Shown: in pieces, positions 9,855 through 21,807 of the stretch
Layout: the number at the start of each line of letters is the position of its first letter
How positions within the stretch are numbered: the stretch's first letter is position 1
Source of the DNA: Cristatella mucedo
Lineage: Eukaryota > Bryozoa > Phylactolaemata > Cristatellidae
Direction of reading: 5' to 3'
Assembly: GCA_009760855.2 (NCBI GenBank)
Contig: WPIO01000479.1
Location: forward strand, 1 to 38,876
DNA: 38,876 nt
Program-made: the position numbers and the translations under genes
The notes under the pieces: generated by a model
Seen by the model: the letters and a program-made list of their open reading frames with translations, nothing else
What the model was told of the DNA's origin: nothing
The model's database searches: none

Positions 9855-12301
9855 GTGATCAGCGGACATGCGTCTTACTTAGCCAATCTAGTATTCTGCA
9901 GACACGCCTGTTCGCTTACCAATCTGGTGATCTGCTGACATGCGTTTTTTGTCACCAGATTTGTGATCTGATGACATGCCCAAACGTTCAGGGGCTTCGT
10001 GATCAGCCGACATTCGTAGTCGTTCGCCAACCTCCTGATCTTCAGACATTCAGGCTTGGTCACGCCTCTGGTGATCTGCTGAAAAGCCTATTTTGGTTAT
10101 AAGCCTCGTGATCAGATGACATGCCTGGACGTTAGGGGGCTTCGTGAAGTGCCGACATACTTCTTCGTTTGCCAACCTCGTGATCTTTAGAAGCACCTGT
10201 TCACTCATTAATCTGGTGTTCTGGCGAAACGCCTGTTTCGTCAACAGCCTCGTGATGTGATGACATGGCCCGACGTTTACAGGCTTCGAGATCTACCGAC
10301 AAGCGACTTGATGTGCTAACCTCGTAATCTTCGCATATGCCATGTCGGTCACTAATCAGGTGATCTGCTGACATACCTGTTTCGTCGACAGCCTCGTGAT
10401 CTGATGACATGTCCATGCGGTCACCTACCTCGTAATCTGCCGACATGCGTCCTCGTTTGCCAACCTTGTGATCTTCAGACATGCCTGTTCGGTCACCAAT
10501 CTGGTGATCTGCTGAAATGCATGTTTGGTCACCTGGCTTCTGATCTGTTGACTTGCGCCTGCGTTTGTGAACCTCGGACTCTTCAGACATTCCAGTTCGG
10601 TCACCACTCTGGTGATCTTCTGAAATGCCTGTTTCGTCACCAGCCTCGTGATCTGATGACATGCCCGGACGTTTACAGGCTTCGTGATCTGCCGACATGC
10701 GTCTTACTTAGCCAATCTCGTTATCTGCAGACATGCTTGTTCGGTCACCAATCTGGTGATCATCTTACATGCGTGTTTTGTTACCAGACTTGCGATCTGA
10801 TGACATGCCTAGACGTTCAGGGGCTTCGTGATCAGCCGACATGCGTTTTTGTTTGCCGACCTTTAGATCTTGAGACATACCAGTTCGGTCACGCATCTGG
10901 TGATCAGCTGAAAAGCCTGTTTGGTCACTAGCCTCGTGGTCTGATGACATGCCCCGTCGGTCAAGGACTTCGTCATGTTCCGACATGCTTCTTCGTTTTC
11001 AACCTCGTGATCTTCAGGTGTGACCCTTCGCTCATTATTCAGGATTTCTGGTGATAAACCGGTTACGTACCAGCCTCGTGATGTGATGACATGCCTTGAC
11101 GTTTAAAGGCTTCGTGAGTTGCCAACATGCGTCTTCAATTGCCAACCCTCGTGATCTTCGAATATGCCAGTTTGGTCACCAATCTGGTGATCTGCTGATA
11201 TGTCTGATTGGTCACCAGCCTCGTGATCTAATGGTATGCCAGGACGTTAACATGCGTTGTGATCTGCCGACATGCGTCTTCGTTTTCAAACCTCGTCATC
11301 TTCAGACATGCCTGTTCGGTCACCAATCCGGCGATCTGCTGAAATGCCGGTTCGGTAACCAGCCACGTAATCTGATGACGTGGCATCTCGTTCACAGGCT
11401 TTGTGATCAGCCAACATGCTTCTTCTTAGCCAACCTAGTAATCTGCAGACATGCCTGTTCCATCACCAATATGGTGATCTGCTGACATGCGTGTTTTGTC
11501 TACAGCCTCGTGATCTGATGACATGACCATTCGGTCACCTACCTCGTGTTCTGACGACATGCGTCCTCGTTTTCCAACATCGTGATCTTCAGACACGTCT
11601 GTTCAGTCACCAATCTGGTGATCTGCTGAAATGCCGGTTCGATCACCAGCCTCGTGATCCGCCAACATGCATCTGCGTTTATGATCCTCGGACTCTTCAA
11701 ACATGCATGCTCGGTCACCGATCTGGTGATCTGCTGATACGCCTATTTAGTCACTACCCTCGTGATCTGATGACATGCCTGGACGTTCAGGGGCTTCGTG
11801 ATGTGCCAACATACTTCTTCGTTTGGAAACCTCGTGATCTTCAGAAGCACCTGTTCCCTCATTAATCTGGCGTTCCGGCGAAACGCCTGTTTCGTCAACA
11901 GCCTCGTGATGTGATGACATGGCCCAACGTTGGCAGGCTTCGAGATCTACCAACAGGAGACTTGGTTTGCTAACCTCGTAATCTTCACATATGCCATATC
12001 TGTCACCAATTGGGTGATCATCTGACATGCCTGTTTCGTCGAAAGCCTCGTAATCTGATTACATGTCCATGCGGTCACCTACCTCGTAATCTGCCGACAT
12101 GCGACCTCGTTTGCCAACCTTGTGATCATCAGACATGCCATTTCGGTCACCAATCTAGTGATCTGCCGAAAAACCTGTTTGGTCACCAGCCTCGTGATCT
12201 GATTACATGTCCGGACGTTCACAGGCTTCGTGATAAGCCGGCATGCGTTTTACTTAGCCAATCTAGTATTCTGCAGGCATGCCTGTTCGGTCACCAACCT
12301 G
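9855..12301. repeat. Diverged array segment with V-cassette monomers
   Basis: The 36-bp rhythm is still clear, but monomers differ more from each other and from the common types than in the first 9 kb. Length changes cluster here: 37 bp at 10,071-10,107; 35 bp at 10,972-11,006; a rearranged pair at 11,007-11,077 where the GGATTTCTGGTGATAAACC context replaces the usual ATTAATCTGGTGTTCTGG; 37 bp at 11,114-11,150; and 35 bp at 11,403-11,437. The B-C marker is present but altered at 10,684 and 11,403. This pattern suggests a stretch less often homogenised by exchange. Confidence 0.82.
10071..10431. repeat. V cassette: 10-monomer higher-order unit with a 37-bp leader
   Basis: The leader (10,071-10,107) is 37 bp and contains CTATTTTGGTTATAAGCC. 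Then follow monomers with GCCGACATACTTCTTCG, GAAGCACCTGTTC, CTCATTAATCTG, GTGTTCTGGCGAAACGCC, GATGTGATGACATGGCCC, GAGATCTACCGAC, TCGCATATGCCATGTCGG and CATGTCCATGCGG. Other full copies are at 29,594-29,954, 32,618-32,978, 33,195-33,555 and 35,643-36,001. Leaderless or partial copies are at 11,762-12,085 and 13,382-13,560, and traces occur at about 37,080-37,190, 37,660-37,760 and 38,050-38,300. Each full copy is 359-361 bp. The cassette is more A/T-rich in its leader than the rest of the array. Confidence 0.88.
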
Positions 12302-13704
12302 GTGATTTAGTGACATGCGTGTTTTGTCACTAGACTCGCGATCTGACGACATGCCCGCAAGTTCGGGGGTTTCGTGATCAGCCGACATGGGAATTTGCTT
12401 GCCAACCTCCTGATCTTCAGAAATTCAGGTTCTGTCACCAATCTGGTGATCTGCTGACATGCCTCTTTGGTCGACAGCCTCATGATCTGATAACATGACT
12501 ATTTAGTCACCTACCTCGTGATCTGCCGACACTCGTCCTCGCTTACCAACCTTGTGATCTTCAGACATGCCTGTTTGGTCACTAATCTGGTGATCTACAT
12601 AAATTCATGTTTGGTCACCAGCCTCGTGATCTGCCGACATGCATCTGCGTTTGTGAACCTCGGACTCTTCAGACATGCCTGCTTGGTCACCAATCTGGTG
12701 ATCTACTTAAATGCCTGTTTTGTCACCAGCCTCGTGATCTAAAGACATGTCCGAACGTTCAGAGGCTTCGTGATCAGTGGACATGCGTCTTACTTAGCCA
12801 ATCTAGTATTCTGCAGACATGCCCTTTCGGCTACCAATTTGGTGATCTGCTTACATATGTGATTTGTCACCAGCCTCGTGATCTGCCGAGATGCCCATTC
12901 GGTCACCTGCCACGTGATCTGCGGACATGCGTCCTCTTTTGCGAACCTCGTGATCTTCAGACATGCCTGTTCGGTCACCAATCTGGTGATCTTCAGAAAT
13001 GCATGTTCGGTAACCAGCCTCGTTATCTGCCGACATGCATCTGCGTTTGTGAATCTCCCACTTTTCAGACATACCTGCTCGGTCACCAATCTGGTGATCT
13101 GCTGACATGCCCATTCGGTCACCAATCTGGTGATCTGCTGAAATGCCTGTTTTGTCACTAGCTTCGTGACCTGAAGACATGTCTGAACGTTCACAGGCTT
13201 CGTGATCAGCCGACATGCGTCTTACTTAGCCAATCTAGTATTCTGCAGACATGCCTGTTCGGTCACCAATCTGGTGATCTACTGACATGCGTGTTTTGTC
13301 ATCAGACTTGCGATCTGATGACGTGTCCATACATTCATGGGCTTCGTTATCAGCCGACATGCGTTTTTGTTTGCCAACCTCGTGACCTCCAAAGCACATG
13401 TTCGCTCATTAATCTGGTGTTCTGGCGAAAGGCCTTTTTCGTCAACAGCCTCGTGATGTAATGACATGGCCCGACGTTGACAGGCTTCAAGATCTACCGA
13501 CTGGCGACTTGGTTTGCTAACCTCGTAATCTTCGCATATGCCATGTCGGTCACCAATCGCGTGATCTGCTGAAATGCCTGTTTGGTCACCAGCCTCGTGA
13601 TCTGATGACATGGCCGGACGTTCACAGGCTTCGTAATCAGCCGACATGCGTCTTACTTAGCCGATCTAGTATTCTGCAGACATGCCCTTTCGGTCACCAA
13701 TTTG
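12302..13704. repeat. Array segment with typical monomers and a partial V cassette
   Basis: Monomers in regular phase (start mod 36 = 26) up to 13,382, where a 35-bp monomer (13,382-13,416) shifts phase to 25. Positions 13,382-13,560 carry the ATTAATCTGGTGTTCTGGCG and AAGATCTACCGAC monomers typical of the V cassette, but without its 37-bp leader. B-C dimers are at 12,770, 13,202 and 13,633. Confidence 0.78.
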
Positions 13705-14568
13705 GTGATCTGCTGACATGCGTGATTTGTCACCAGACTCGCGATCTGACGACTTACCCGGACGTTCAGGGGATTAGTGATCAGCCGACATGGGTCTTTG
13801 TTTGCCAACCTCCTGATCTTCAGAAACTCCGGTTCTGTCACCAATCGGGTGATCTGCTGACATTCCTGTTTGGTCGACAGACTCATGATCTTATGACATG
13901 ACCATTCGGTCACCTCCCTCGTGATCTGCCCACTTCCATCTTCGTTTGCCAACCTTGTGATCTTCAGACATGCCTGTTCGGTCGCCAATCTGGTGATCTA
14001 CAAAAATGCATGTTTGGTCACCAGCCTCGTGATCTGCCGACATGAATCTGCGTTTGTGAATCTCGGACTCTTCAGACATACCTGCTCGGTCACCAATCTG
14101 GTGATCTGCTGACATGCCCATTCGGTCACAAATCTTGTGATCTGCTGACATGCGTGATTTGTCACCACACTCGCGATCTGACGACTTACCCGGACGTTCA
14201 GGGGATTAGTGATCAGCCGACATGGGTCTTTGTTTGCCAACCTCCTGATCTTCAGAAACTGCGGTTCTGTCACCAATCGGGTGATCTGCTGACATTCCTG
14301 TTTGGTCGACAGACTCATGATCTGATGACATAACCATCCGGTCACCTTCCTCGTGATCTGCTGACATGCATCCTCGTTTGCCAACCTTATGATCTTCAGA
14401 CTCGCCGGTTCGGTTACCAATCTGGTGATCTACAGAAATGCATGTTTGGTCACCAGCCTCGTGATCTGCCGACATGAATCTGCGTTTGTGAATCTCGGAC
14501 TCTTCAGACATACCTGCTCGGTCACCAATCTGGTGATCTGCTGACATGCCCATTCGGTCACAAATCTG
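13705..14568. repeat. 432-bp (12-monomer) tandem duplication
   Basis: Bases 13,705-14,136 and 14,137-14,568 align at a constant offset of 432, exactly 12 monomers. Shared private variants include GGGGATTAGTGATC in both copies, CATGAATCTGCG in both, and a CACAAATCTTG or CACAAATCTGG end. Inside the pair, 13,890-13,960 differs as a run from its counterpart at 14,322-14,392: ACCATTCGG with CCACTTCCATC in one, ACCATCCGG with TGACATGCATC in the other. This looks like a patch of gene conversion after the duplication. Confidence 0.88.
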
Positions 14569-15260
14569 GTAATCAGCGGAAATGTCTGTTTTGTCACTGG
14601 CCTCGTGATCTGAAGACATGCCCGGACGTTCACAGCCTTCGTGATCAGCGGACATGCATCTTACTTAGCCAATCTAGTATTCTACAGACATTCCTGTTCG
14701 ATCACCAATTTGGTGATCTGCTTACATGTGTGATTTGTCACCAGACTCGCGATCTGACGACATACCCGGACGTTCGGGGGCTTCGCGATCAGCCGACATG
14801 CGTCTCTGTTTTCCAACCTCCTGATCTTCAGACATTCCTGTTCTGTCACCAATGTGATGATCGGCTGTAATGCCTGTTTTGTCACCAGCCACGTGATCTG
14901 ATGTCATGTCCGGACGTTCACAGGCTTCGTGATCAGCCGACATGCATCTTACTTAGCCAATCTAGTATTCTGCAGACATGCCTGTTGGGTCACCAATCTG
15001 GTGATCTGCTTACATGCGTGTTTTGTCACCAGACTCGCGATCTGACGACATGCTTGGACGTTCAGTGGCTTCTCGATCAGCCGACACGGGTCTTTGTTAG
15101 CCAACCTCCTAATCTTTAGACATTCCTGTCCTGTCACCAATTGGGTGATCTCCAGACATGCCTGCTTGGTCGACAAACTCATGATGTGGTGACGTGACCA
15201 TCCGGTCACCTTCATCGTCATCTGCCGACATCTATCCTCGTCTACTAACCTTGTGATCTT
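14569..15260. repeat. Array segment leading into the 3.27-kb duplication
   Basis: Monomers only, in constant phase (start mod 36 = 25). From about 14,850 the sequence matches 17,586 onward (offset 2736, exactly 76 monomers) and 7258 onward (offset 7592). It holds a perfect 19-bp dyad at 14,700-14,718 and B-C dimers at 14,641 and 14,929. Confidence 0.8.
14700..14718. promoter_or_regulatory. Perfect 19-bp dyad at a monomer junction
   Basis: Third perfect copy, in a C monomer (TACAGACATTCCTGTTC context). The neighbouring monomers are not close copies of those at 459, so the perfect form may have arisen separately. Function not known. Confidence 0.45.
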
Positions 15261-18200
15261 CAGACATGCCTGTTCGGTCACCAATCTGGTGATCTACAGA
15301 AATGCATGTTCGGTCACCAGCCTCGTGATATGCCGACATGCATCTGCGTTTGTTAACCTCAGACGCTTTAGACATGCCTGATCGGTCAGCATTCTGGCGA
15401 TCTACTCAAATGCCTGTTTGGTCACAAGCCTCGTGATCTGCCGAGACCCATTGGTTCACCTGCCACGTGATCTGCCGACATGCGTCTTAGTTTGCAAACC
15501 TCGTGATCTTCAGACATGCCTTTTTGGTCACCAAGCTCATGATCTTCAGAAATGCATGTTTGGTCACCAGCCTCGTGATCTGCCGACATGCATCTGCGTT
15601 GGTATACCTCGAACTCTTCAGACATGCCTTCTCGGTCACCAATCTTGTGATCTGCTGACACGCCCATTCGGTCACCATTCTGGCGATGTGGTGAAATGCC
15701 TATTTTTGGTCACCGGCTTCGTGATCTGATGACATGTCCGGACGTTCACAGGCTTCGTGATCAGCCGACATGCGTCTTACTTAGCCAATCTAGTATTCTG
15801 CAGACATGCCTGTTCGGTCACCAATCTGGTGATCTGCTGACATGCGTGTTTTGTCACCAGACTCGCGATCTGACGACGTACCCGGACATTCAGGGGCTTC
15901 GTGATCAGCCGACATGGGTCTTTGTTTGCCAACCTCTTGATCTTCAGACATTCCTGTTCTGTCGCGTATCGGGTGATCTGCTGACATGCCTGCTTGGTCG
16001 ACAGGCTCATGATCTGATGACATGACCATACGGTCACCTCCCTCGTGATCTGCCGACATGCGTCCTCGTTTACAAGCCTTGTGATCTTAAGTCATGCCTG
16101 TTCGGTCACCAATCTGGTGATCTACAGAAATGCATGTTCGGTCACCAGCCTCGTGATCTGTTGACATGCATCTGCGTTTGTGAACCTCGGACTCTTCAAA
16201 CTTGCCTGCTCGTTCACCAATCGGGTTATATACTTAAATGCCTGTTTGATCACCAGCCTCGTGATCTGATGACATGTCCGGACGTTCACGGGCTTCGTGA
16301 TCAGCCGACATGCGTCTAACTTAGCCAATCTAGTATTCTGCAGACATTCCTGTTCTGTCACCAATCGGGTGATCTGCTGACATTCCTGTTTGGTCGCCAG
16401 CCTCATGATCTGATGACATGACCATTCGGTCACCTCCCTCGTGATCTGCCCACATCCGTCTTCGTTTGCCAACCTTGTGATCTTCAGACATGCCTGTTCG
16501 GTCACCAATCTGGTGATCTACAGAAATGCATGTTTGGTCACCAGCCTTGTGATCTGCAGACATCTATCTGCGTTTGTAAACCTCGGACTTTTCAGACATG
16601 CCTGCTCGGTCACCAATCTGGTGATCTGCTTAAATGCTTGTTCGGTCACCAGCCTCGTGATCTGCCGACATCCATCTGCGTTTGTAAACCTCGAACTCTT
16701 CAGACATGCCTGCTCGGTCACCAATCTGGTGATCTACTTAAATGCCTGTTTGGTCACCAGCCTCGTGATCTGCCGACATGCATCTGCGTTTGTGAACCTC
16801 GAACTCTTCAGACATGCCTGCTCGGTCAGCAATTTGGTGATCTGCTGACATGCCCATTCGGTCACCAATCTAGTGATCTGCTGAAATGCCTGTTTGATCA
16901 CCAGCCTCGTAATCTGATGACATGTCCAGACGTACACAGGCTTCGTGATCAGCCGACATGCGTGCTACTTAGCCAATCGAGTATTCTGCAGACATGCCTG
17001 TTTGATCACCAAAGTGGTGATCTGCTGACATGCGTGATTTGTCACCAGACTCGCGATCTGACGACGTATCCGGACATTCAGGGGCTTCGCGATCAGCCGA
17101 CATGGGTCTCTGTTTGCCAACCTCCTGATCTTCAGACATTCCTGTTCTGTCACCAATCTGGTGATCTGCTGAAATGCCTGTTTTGTCACCAGCCTCGTGA
17201 TCTGATGACATGTCCCGACGTTCACAGGCTTCGTGATCAGCCGACATGCGTCTTACTTAGCCAATCTAGTATTCTGCAATCATGCCCTTTCGGCGACCAA
17301 TTTGGTGATCTGCTTACATGTGTGATTTGTCACCAGACTCGCGATCTGACGACATACCCGGACGTCCAGGGGCTTCGCGATCAGCCGACATGGGTCTTTG
17401 TTTGCCAACCTCCTGATCTTCAGACATTCTTGTTCTGTCACCAATCAGGTGATCTGCTGACATGCCTGTTTGGTCGAAAGACTCATGATCTGATGACATG
17501 ACCGTCCGGTCACCTTCCTCGTGATCTGCCGAAATGCATCGTCGTTTGCCAACCTCATGATCTTCAGAAATTCCGGTTCTGTCACCAATGTGATGATCGG
17601 CTGTAATGCCTGTTTTGTCACCAGCCTCGTGATCTGATGACATGTCCGGACGTTCACAGGCTTCGTGATCAGCCGACATGCATCTTACTTAGCCAATCTA
17701 GTATGCTGCAGACATGCCTGTTGGGTCACCAATCTGGTGATCTGCTGACATGCGTGTTTTGTCACCAGACTCGCGATCTGACGACGTGCTTGGACGTTCA
17801 GGGGCTTCTTGATCAGCCGACACGGGTCGTTGTTAGCCAACCTCCTGATCTTTAGACATTCCTGTTCTGTCACCAATCGGGTGATCTGCAGACATGCCTC
17901 CTTGGTCGACAAAACTCATGATGTGGTGACGTGACCGTCCGGTCACCTTCCTCATCATCTGCCGACATGCATCCTCGTTTACTCACCTTGTGATCTTCAG
18001 ACATGCCTGTTCGGTCACCAATCTGGTGATCTACAGAAATGCATGTTCGGTCACCAGCCTCGTGATATGCCGACATGCATCTGCGTTTGTTAACCTCAGA
18101 CGCTTTAGACATGCCTGATCGGTTAGCAATCTGGCGATCTACTCAAATGCCTGTTTGGTCACAAGCCTCGTGATCTGCCGAGACCCATTGGTTCACCTGC

Positions 18201-18535
18201 CACGTCATCTGCCGACATGCGTGTTAGTTTGCAAACCTCGTGATCGTCAGACATGCCTTTTCGGTCACCAAGCTCGTTATCTTCAGAAATGCATGTTTGG
18301 TCACCAGCCTCGTGATCTGCTGACATGCATCTGCGTTTGTATACCTCGAACTCTTCAGACATGCCTTCTCGGTCACCAATCTGGTGATCTTCAGACATTC
18401 CTGTTCTGTCACCAATCTGGCGATCTGCTGAAATGGCTATTTGGTCACCGGCTTCGTGATTTGATGACATGTCCGGACGTTCACAGGCTTCGTGATCAGC
18501 CGTCATGCGTCTTACTTATCCAATCTAGTATTCTG
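15261..18535. repeat. 3.27-kb tandem duplication, copy A
   Basis: This copy aligns head-to-tail with 18,536-21,807. The offset is 3275 at the start, 3273 after a two-base difference (15,698 region TATTTTTGG versus TATTTGG), and 3272 after an extra A at about 17,911. About ten substitutions were seen over the whole length. The copy contains 34-bp monomers at 15,433-15,466 and 18,170-18,203, a three-fold M-N-O expansion at 16,549-16,836, and B-C dimers at 15,757, 16,297, 16,945, 17,233, 17,665 and 18,492. The length is 91 monomers (3276) minus small indels. Confidence 0.94.
16549..16836. repeat. 108-bp (three-monomer) local expansion
   Basis: Same trio as at 2975, with starts at 16,549, 16,657 and 16,765. 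Copy B of the 3.27-kb duplication carries the equivalent at 19,822-20,110, one base longer. Confidence 0.85.
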
Positions 18536-21500
18536 CAGACATGCCTGTTCGGTCACCAATCTGGTGATCTACAGAAATGCATGTTCGGTCACCAGCCTCG
18601 TGATATGCCGACATGCATCTGCGTTTGTTAACCTCAGACGCTTTAGACATGCCTGATCGGTCAGCATTCTGGCGATCTACTCAAATGCCTGTTTGGTCAC
18701 AAGCCTCGTGATCTGCCGAGACCCATTGGTTCACCTGCCACGTGATCTGCCGACATGCGTCTTAGTTTGCAAACCTCGTGATCTTCAGACATGCCTTTTT
18801 GGTCACCAAGCTCATGATCTTCAGAAATGCATGTTTGGTCACCAGCCTCGTGATCTGCCGACATGCATCTGCGTTGGTATACCTCGAACTCTTCAGACAT
18901 GCCTTCTCGGTCACCAATCTGGTGATCTGCTGACACGCCCATTCGGTCACCATTCTGGCGATGTGGTGAAATGCCTATTTGGTCACCGGCTTCGTGATCT
19001 GATGACATGTCCGGACGTTCACAGGCTTCGTGATCAGCCGACATGCGTCTTACTTAGCCAATCTAGTATTCTGCAGACATGCCTGTTCGGTCACCAATCT
19101 GGTGATCTGCTGACATGCGTGTTTTGTCACCAGACTCGCGATCTGACGACGTACCCGGACATTCAGGGGCTTCGTGATCAGCCGACATGGGTCTTTGTTT
19201 GCCAACCTCTTGATCTTCAGACATTCCTGTTCTGTCACGTATCGGGTGATCTGCTGACATGCCTGCTTGGTCGACAGGCTCATGATCTGATGACATGACC
19301 ATACGGTCACCTCCCTCGTGATCTGCCGACATGCGTCCTCGTTTACAAGCCTTGTGATCTTAAGTCATGCCTGTTCGGTCACCAATCTGGTGATCTACAG
19401 AAATGCATGATCGGTCACCAGCCTCGTGATCTGTTGACATGCATCTGCGTTTGTGAACCTCGGACTCTTCAAACATGCCTGCTCGTTCACCAATCGGGTT
19501 ATATACTTAAATGCCTGTTTGATCACCAGCCTCGTGATCTGATGACATGTCCGGACGTTCACGGGCTTCGTGATCAGCCGACATGCGTCTAACTTAGCCA
19601 ATCTAGTATTCTGCAGACATTCCTGTTCTGTCACCAATCGGGTGATCTGCTGACATTCCTGTTTGGTCGCCAGCCTCATGATCTGATGACATGACCATTC
19701 GGTCACCTCCCTCGTGATCTGCCCACATCCGTCTTCGTTTGCCAACCTTGTGATCTTCAGACATGCCTGTTCGGTCACCAATCTGGTGATCTACAGAAAT
19801 GCATGTTTGGTCACCAGCCTTGTGATCTGCAGACATCTATCTGCGTTTGTAAACCTCGGACTTTTCAGACATGCCTGCTCGGTCACCAATCTGGTGATCT
19901 GCTTAAATGCTTGTTTCGGTCACCAGCCTCGTGATCTGCCGACATCCATCTGCGTTTGTAAACCTCGAACTCTTCAGACATGCCTGCTCGGTCACCAATC
20001 TGGTGATCTACTTAAATGCCTGTTTTTTCACCAGCCTCGTGATCTGCCGACATGCATCTGCGTTTGTGAACCTCGAACTCTTCAGACATGCCTGCTCGGT
20101 CAGCAATTTGGTGATCTGCTGACATGCCCATTCGGTCACCAATCTAGTGATCTGCTGAAATGCCTGTTTGATCACCAGCCTCGTAATCTGATGACATGTC
20201 CAGACGTACACAGGCTTCGTGATCAGCCGACATGCGTGCTACTTAGCCAATCGAGTATTCTGCAGACATGCCTGTTTGATCACCAATGTGGTGATCTGCT
20301 GACATGCGTGATTTGTCACCAGACTCGCGATCTGACGACGTATCCGGACATTCAGGGGCTTCGCGATCAGCCGACATGGGTCTCTGTTTGCCAACCTCCT
20401 GATCTTCAGACATTCCTGTTCTGTCACCAATCTGGTGATCTGCTGAAATGCCTGTTTGTCACCAGCCTCGTGATCTGATGACATGTCCCGACGTTCACAG
20501 GCTTCGTGATCAGCCTACATGCGTCTTACTTAGCCAATCTAGTATTCTGCAATCATGCCCTTTCGGCGACCAATTTGGTGATCTGCTTACATGTGTGATT
20601 TGTCACCAGACTCGCGATCTGACGACATACCCGGACGTCCAGGGGCTTCGCGATCAGCCGACATGGGTCTTTGTTTGCCAACCTCCTGATCTTCAGACAT
20701 TCTTGTTCTGTCACCAATCAGGTGATCTGCTGACATGCCTGTTTGGTCGAAAGACTCATGATCTGATGACATGACCGTCCGGTCACCTTCCTCGTGATCT
20801 GCCGAAATGCATCGTCGTTTGCCAACCTCATGATCTTCAGAAATTCCGGTTCTGTCACCAATGTGATGATCGGCTGTAATGCCTGTTTTGTCACCAGCCT
20901 CGTGATCTGATGACATGTCCGGACGTTCACAGGCTTCGTGATCAGCCGACATGCATCTTACTTAGCCAATCTAGTATGCTGCAGACATGTCTGTTGGGTC
21001 ACCAATCTGGTGATCTGCTGACATGCGTGTTTTGTCACCAGACTCGCGATCTGACGACGTGCTTGGACGTTCAGGGGCTTCTTGATCAGCCGACACGGGT
21101 CGTTGTTAGCCAACCTCCTGATCTTTAGACATTCCTGTTCTGTCACCAATCGGGTGATCTGCAGACATGCCTCCTTGGTCGACAAACTCATGATGTGGTG
21201 ACGTGACCGTCCGGTCACCTTCCTCATCATCTGCCGACATGCATCCTCGTTTACTCACCTTGTGATCTTCAGACATGCCTGTTCGGTCACCAATCTGGTG
21301 ATCTACAGAAATGCATGTTCGGTCACCAGCCTCGTGATATGCCGACATGCATCTGCGTTTGTTAACCTCAGACCCTTTAGACATGCCTGATCGGTTAGCA
21401 ATCTGGCGATCTACTCAAATGCCTGTTTGGTCACAAGCCTCGTGATCTGCCGAGACCCATTGGTTCACCTGCCACGTCATCTGCCGACATGCGTGTTAGT

Positions 21501-21807
21501 TTGCAAACCTCGTGATCGTCAGACATGCCTTTTCGGTCACCAAGCTCGTTATCTTCAGAAATGCATGTTTGGTCACCAGCCTCGTGATCTGCTGACATGC
21601 ATCTGCGTTTGTATACCTCGAACTCTTCAGACATGCCTTCTCGGTCACCAATCTGGTGATCTTCAGACATTCCTGTTCTGTCACCAATCTGGCGATCTGC
21701 TGAAATGCCTATTTGGTCACCGGCTTCGTGATTTGATGACATGTCCGGACGTTCACAGGCTTCGTGATCAGCCGTCATGCGTCGTACTTATCCAATCTAG
21801 TATTCTG
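18536..21807. repeat. 3.27-kb tandem duplication, copy B
   Basis: Second copy of 15,261-18,535. It begins inside a C monomer (18,528-18,563), which is followed here by GTGATCTACAGAAATGC instead of the usual GTGATCTGCTGACATGCG. That is the recombinant joint expected if a C monomer crossed over with a GTGATCTTCAGACATGCC monomer in their shared CAGACATGCCTGTTCGG. Private changes include +1 at about 19,916 (TTGTTTCGG) and -1 at about 20,455 (CTGTTTGTC), a compensating pair as far as array phase is concerned. The match ends near 21,850. Confidence 0.94.

Noticed and set aside
10085-10107. TATA-like promoter in the V-cassette leader (GGTTATAAGCC)
   Set aside because: It contains TTATAA, but there is no associated gene, no initiator and no second element. 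I kept the leader as a repeat feature only.
15261-21807. Assembly artefact as the explanation for the 3.27-kb duplication
   Set aside because: Not fully excluded. The two copies carry about a dozen distinct differences and four separate indels, which an exact assembly repeat would not show, so I treat the duplication as real pending long reads.
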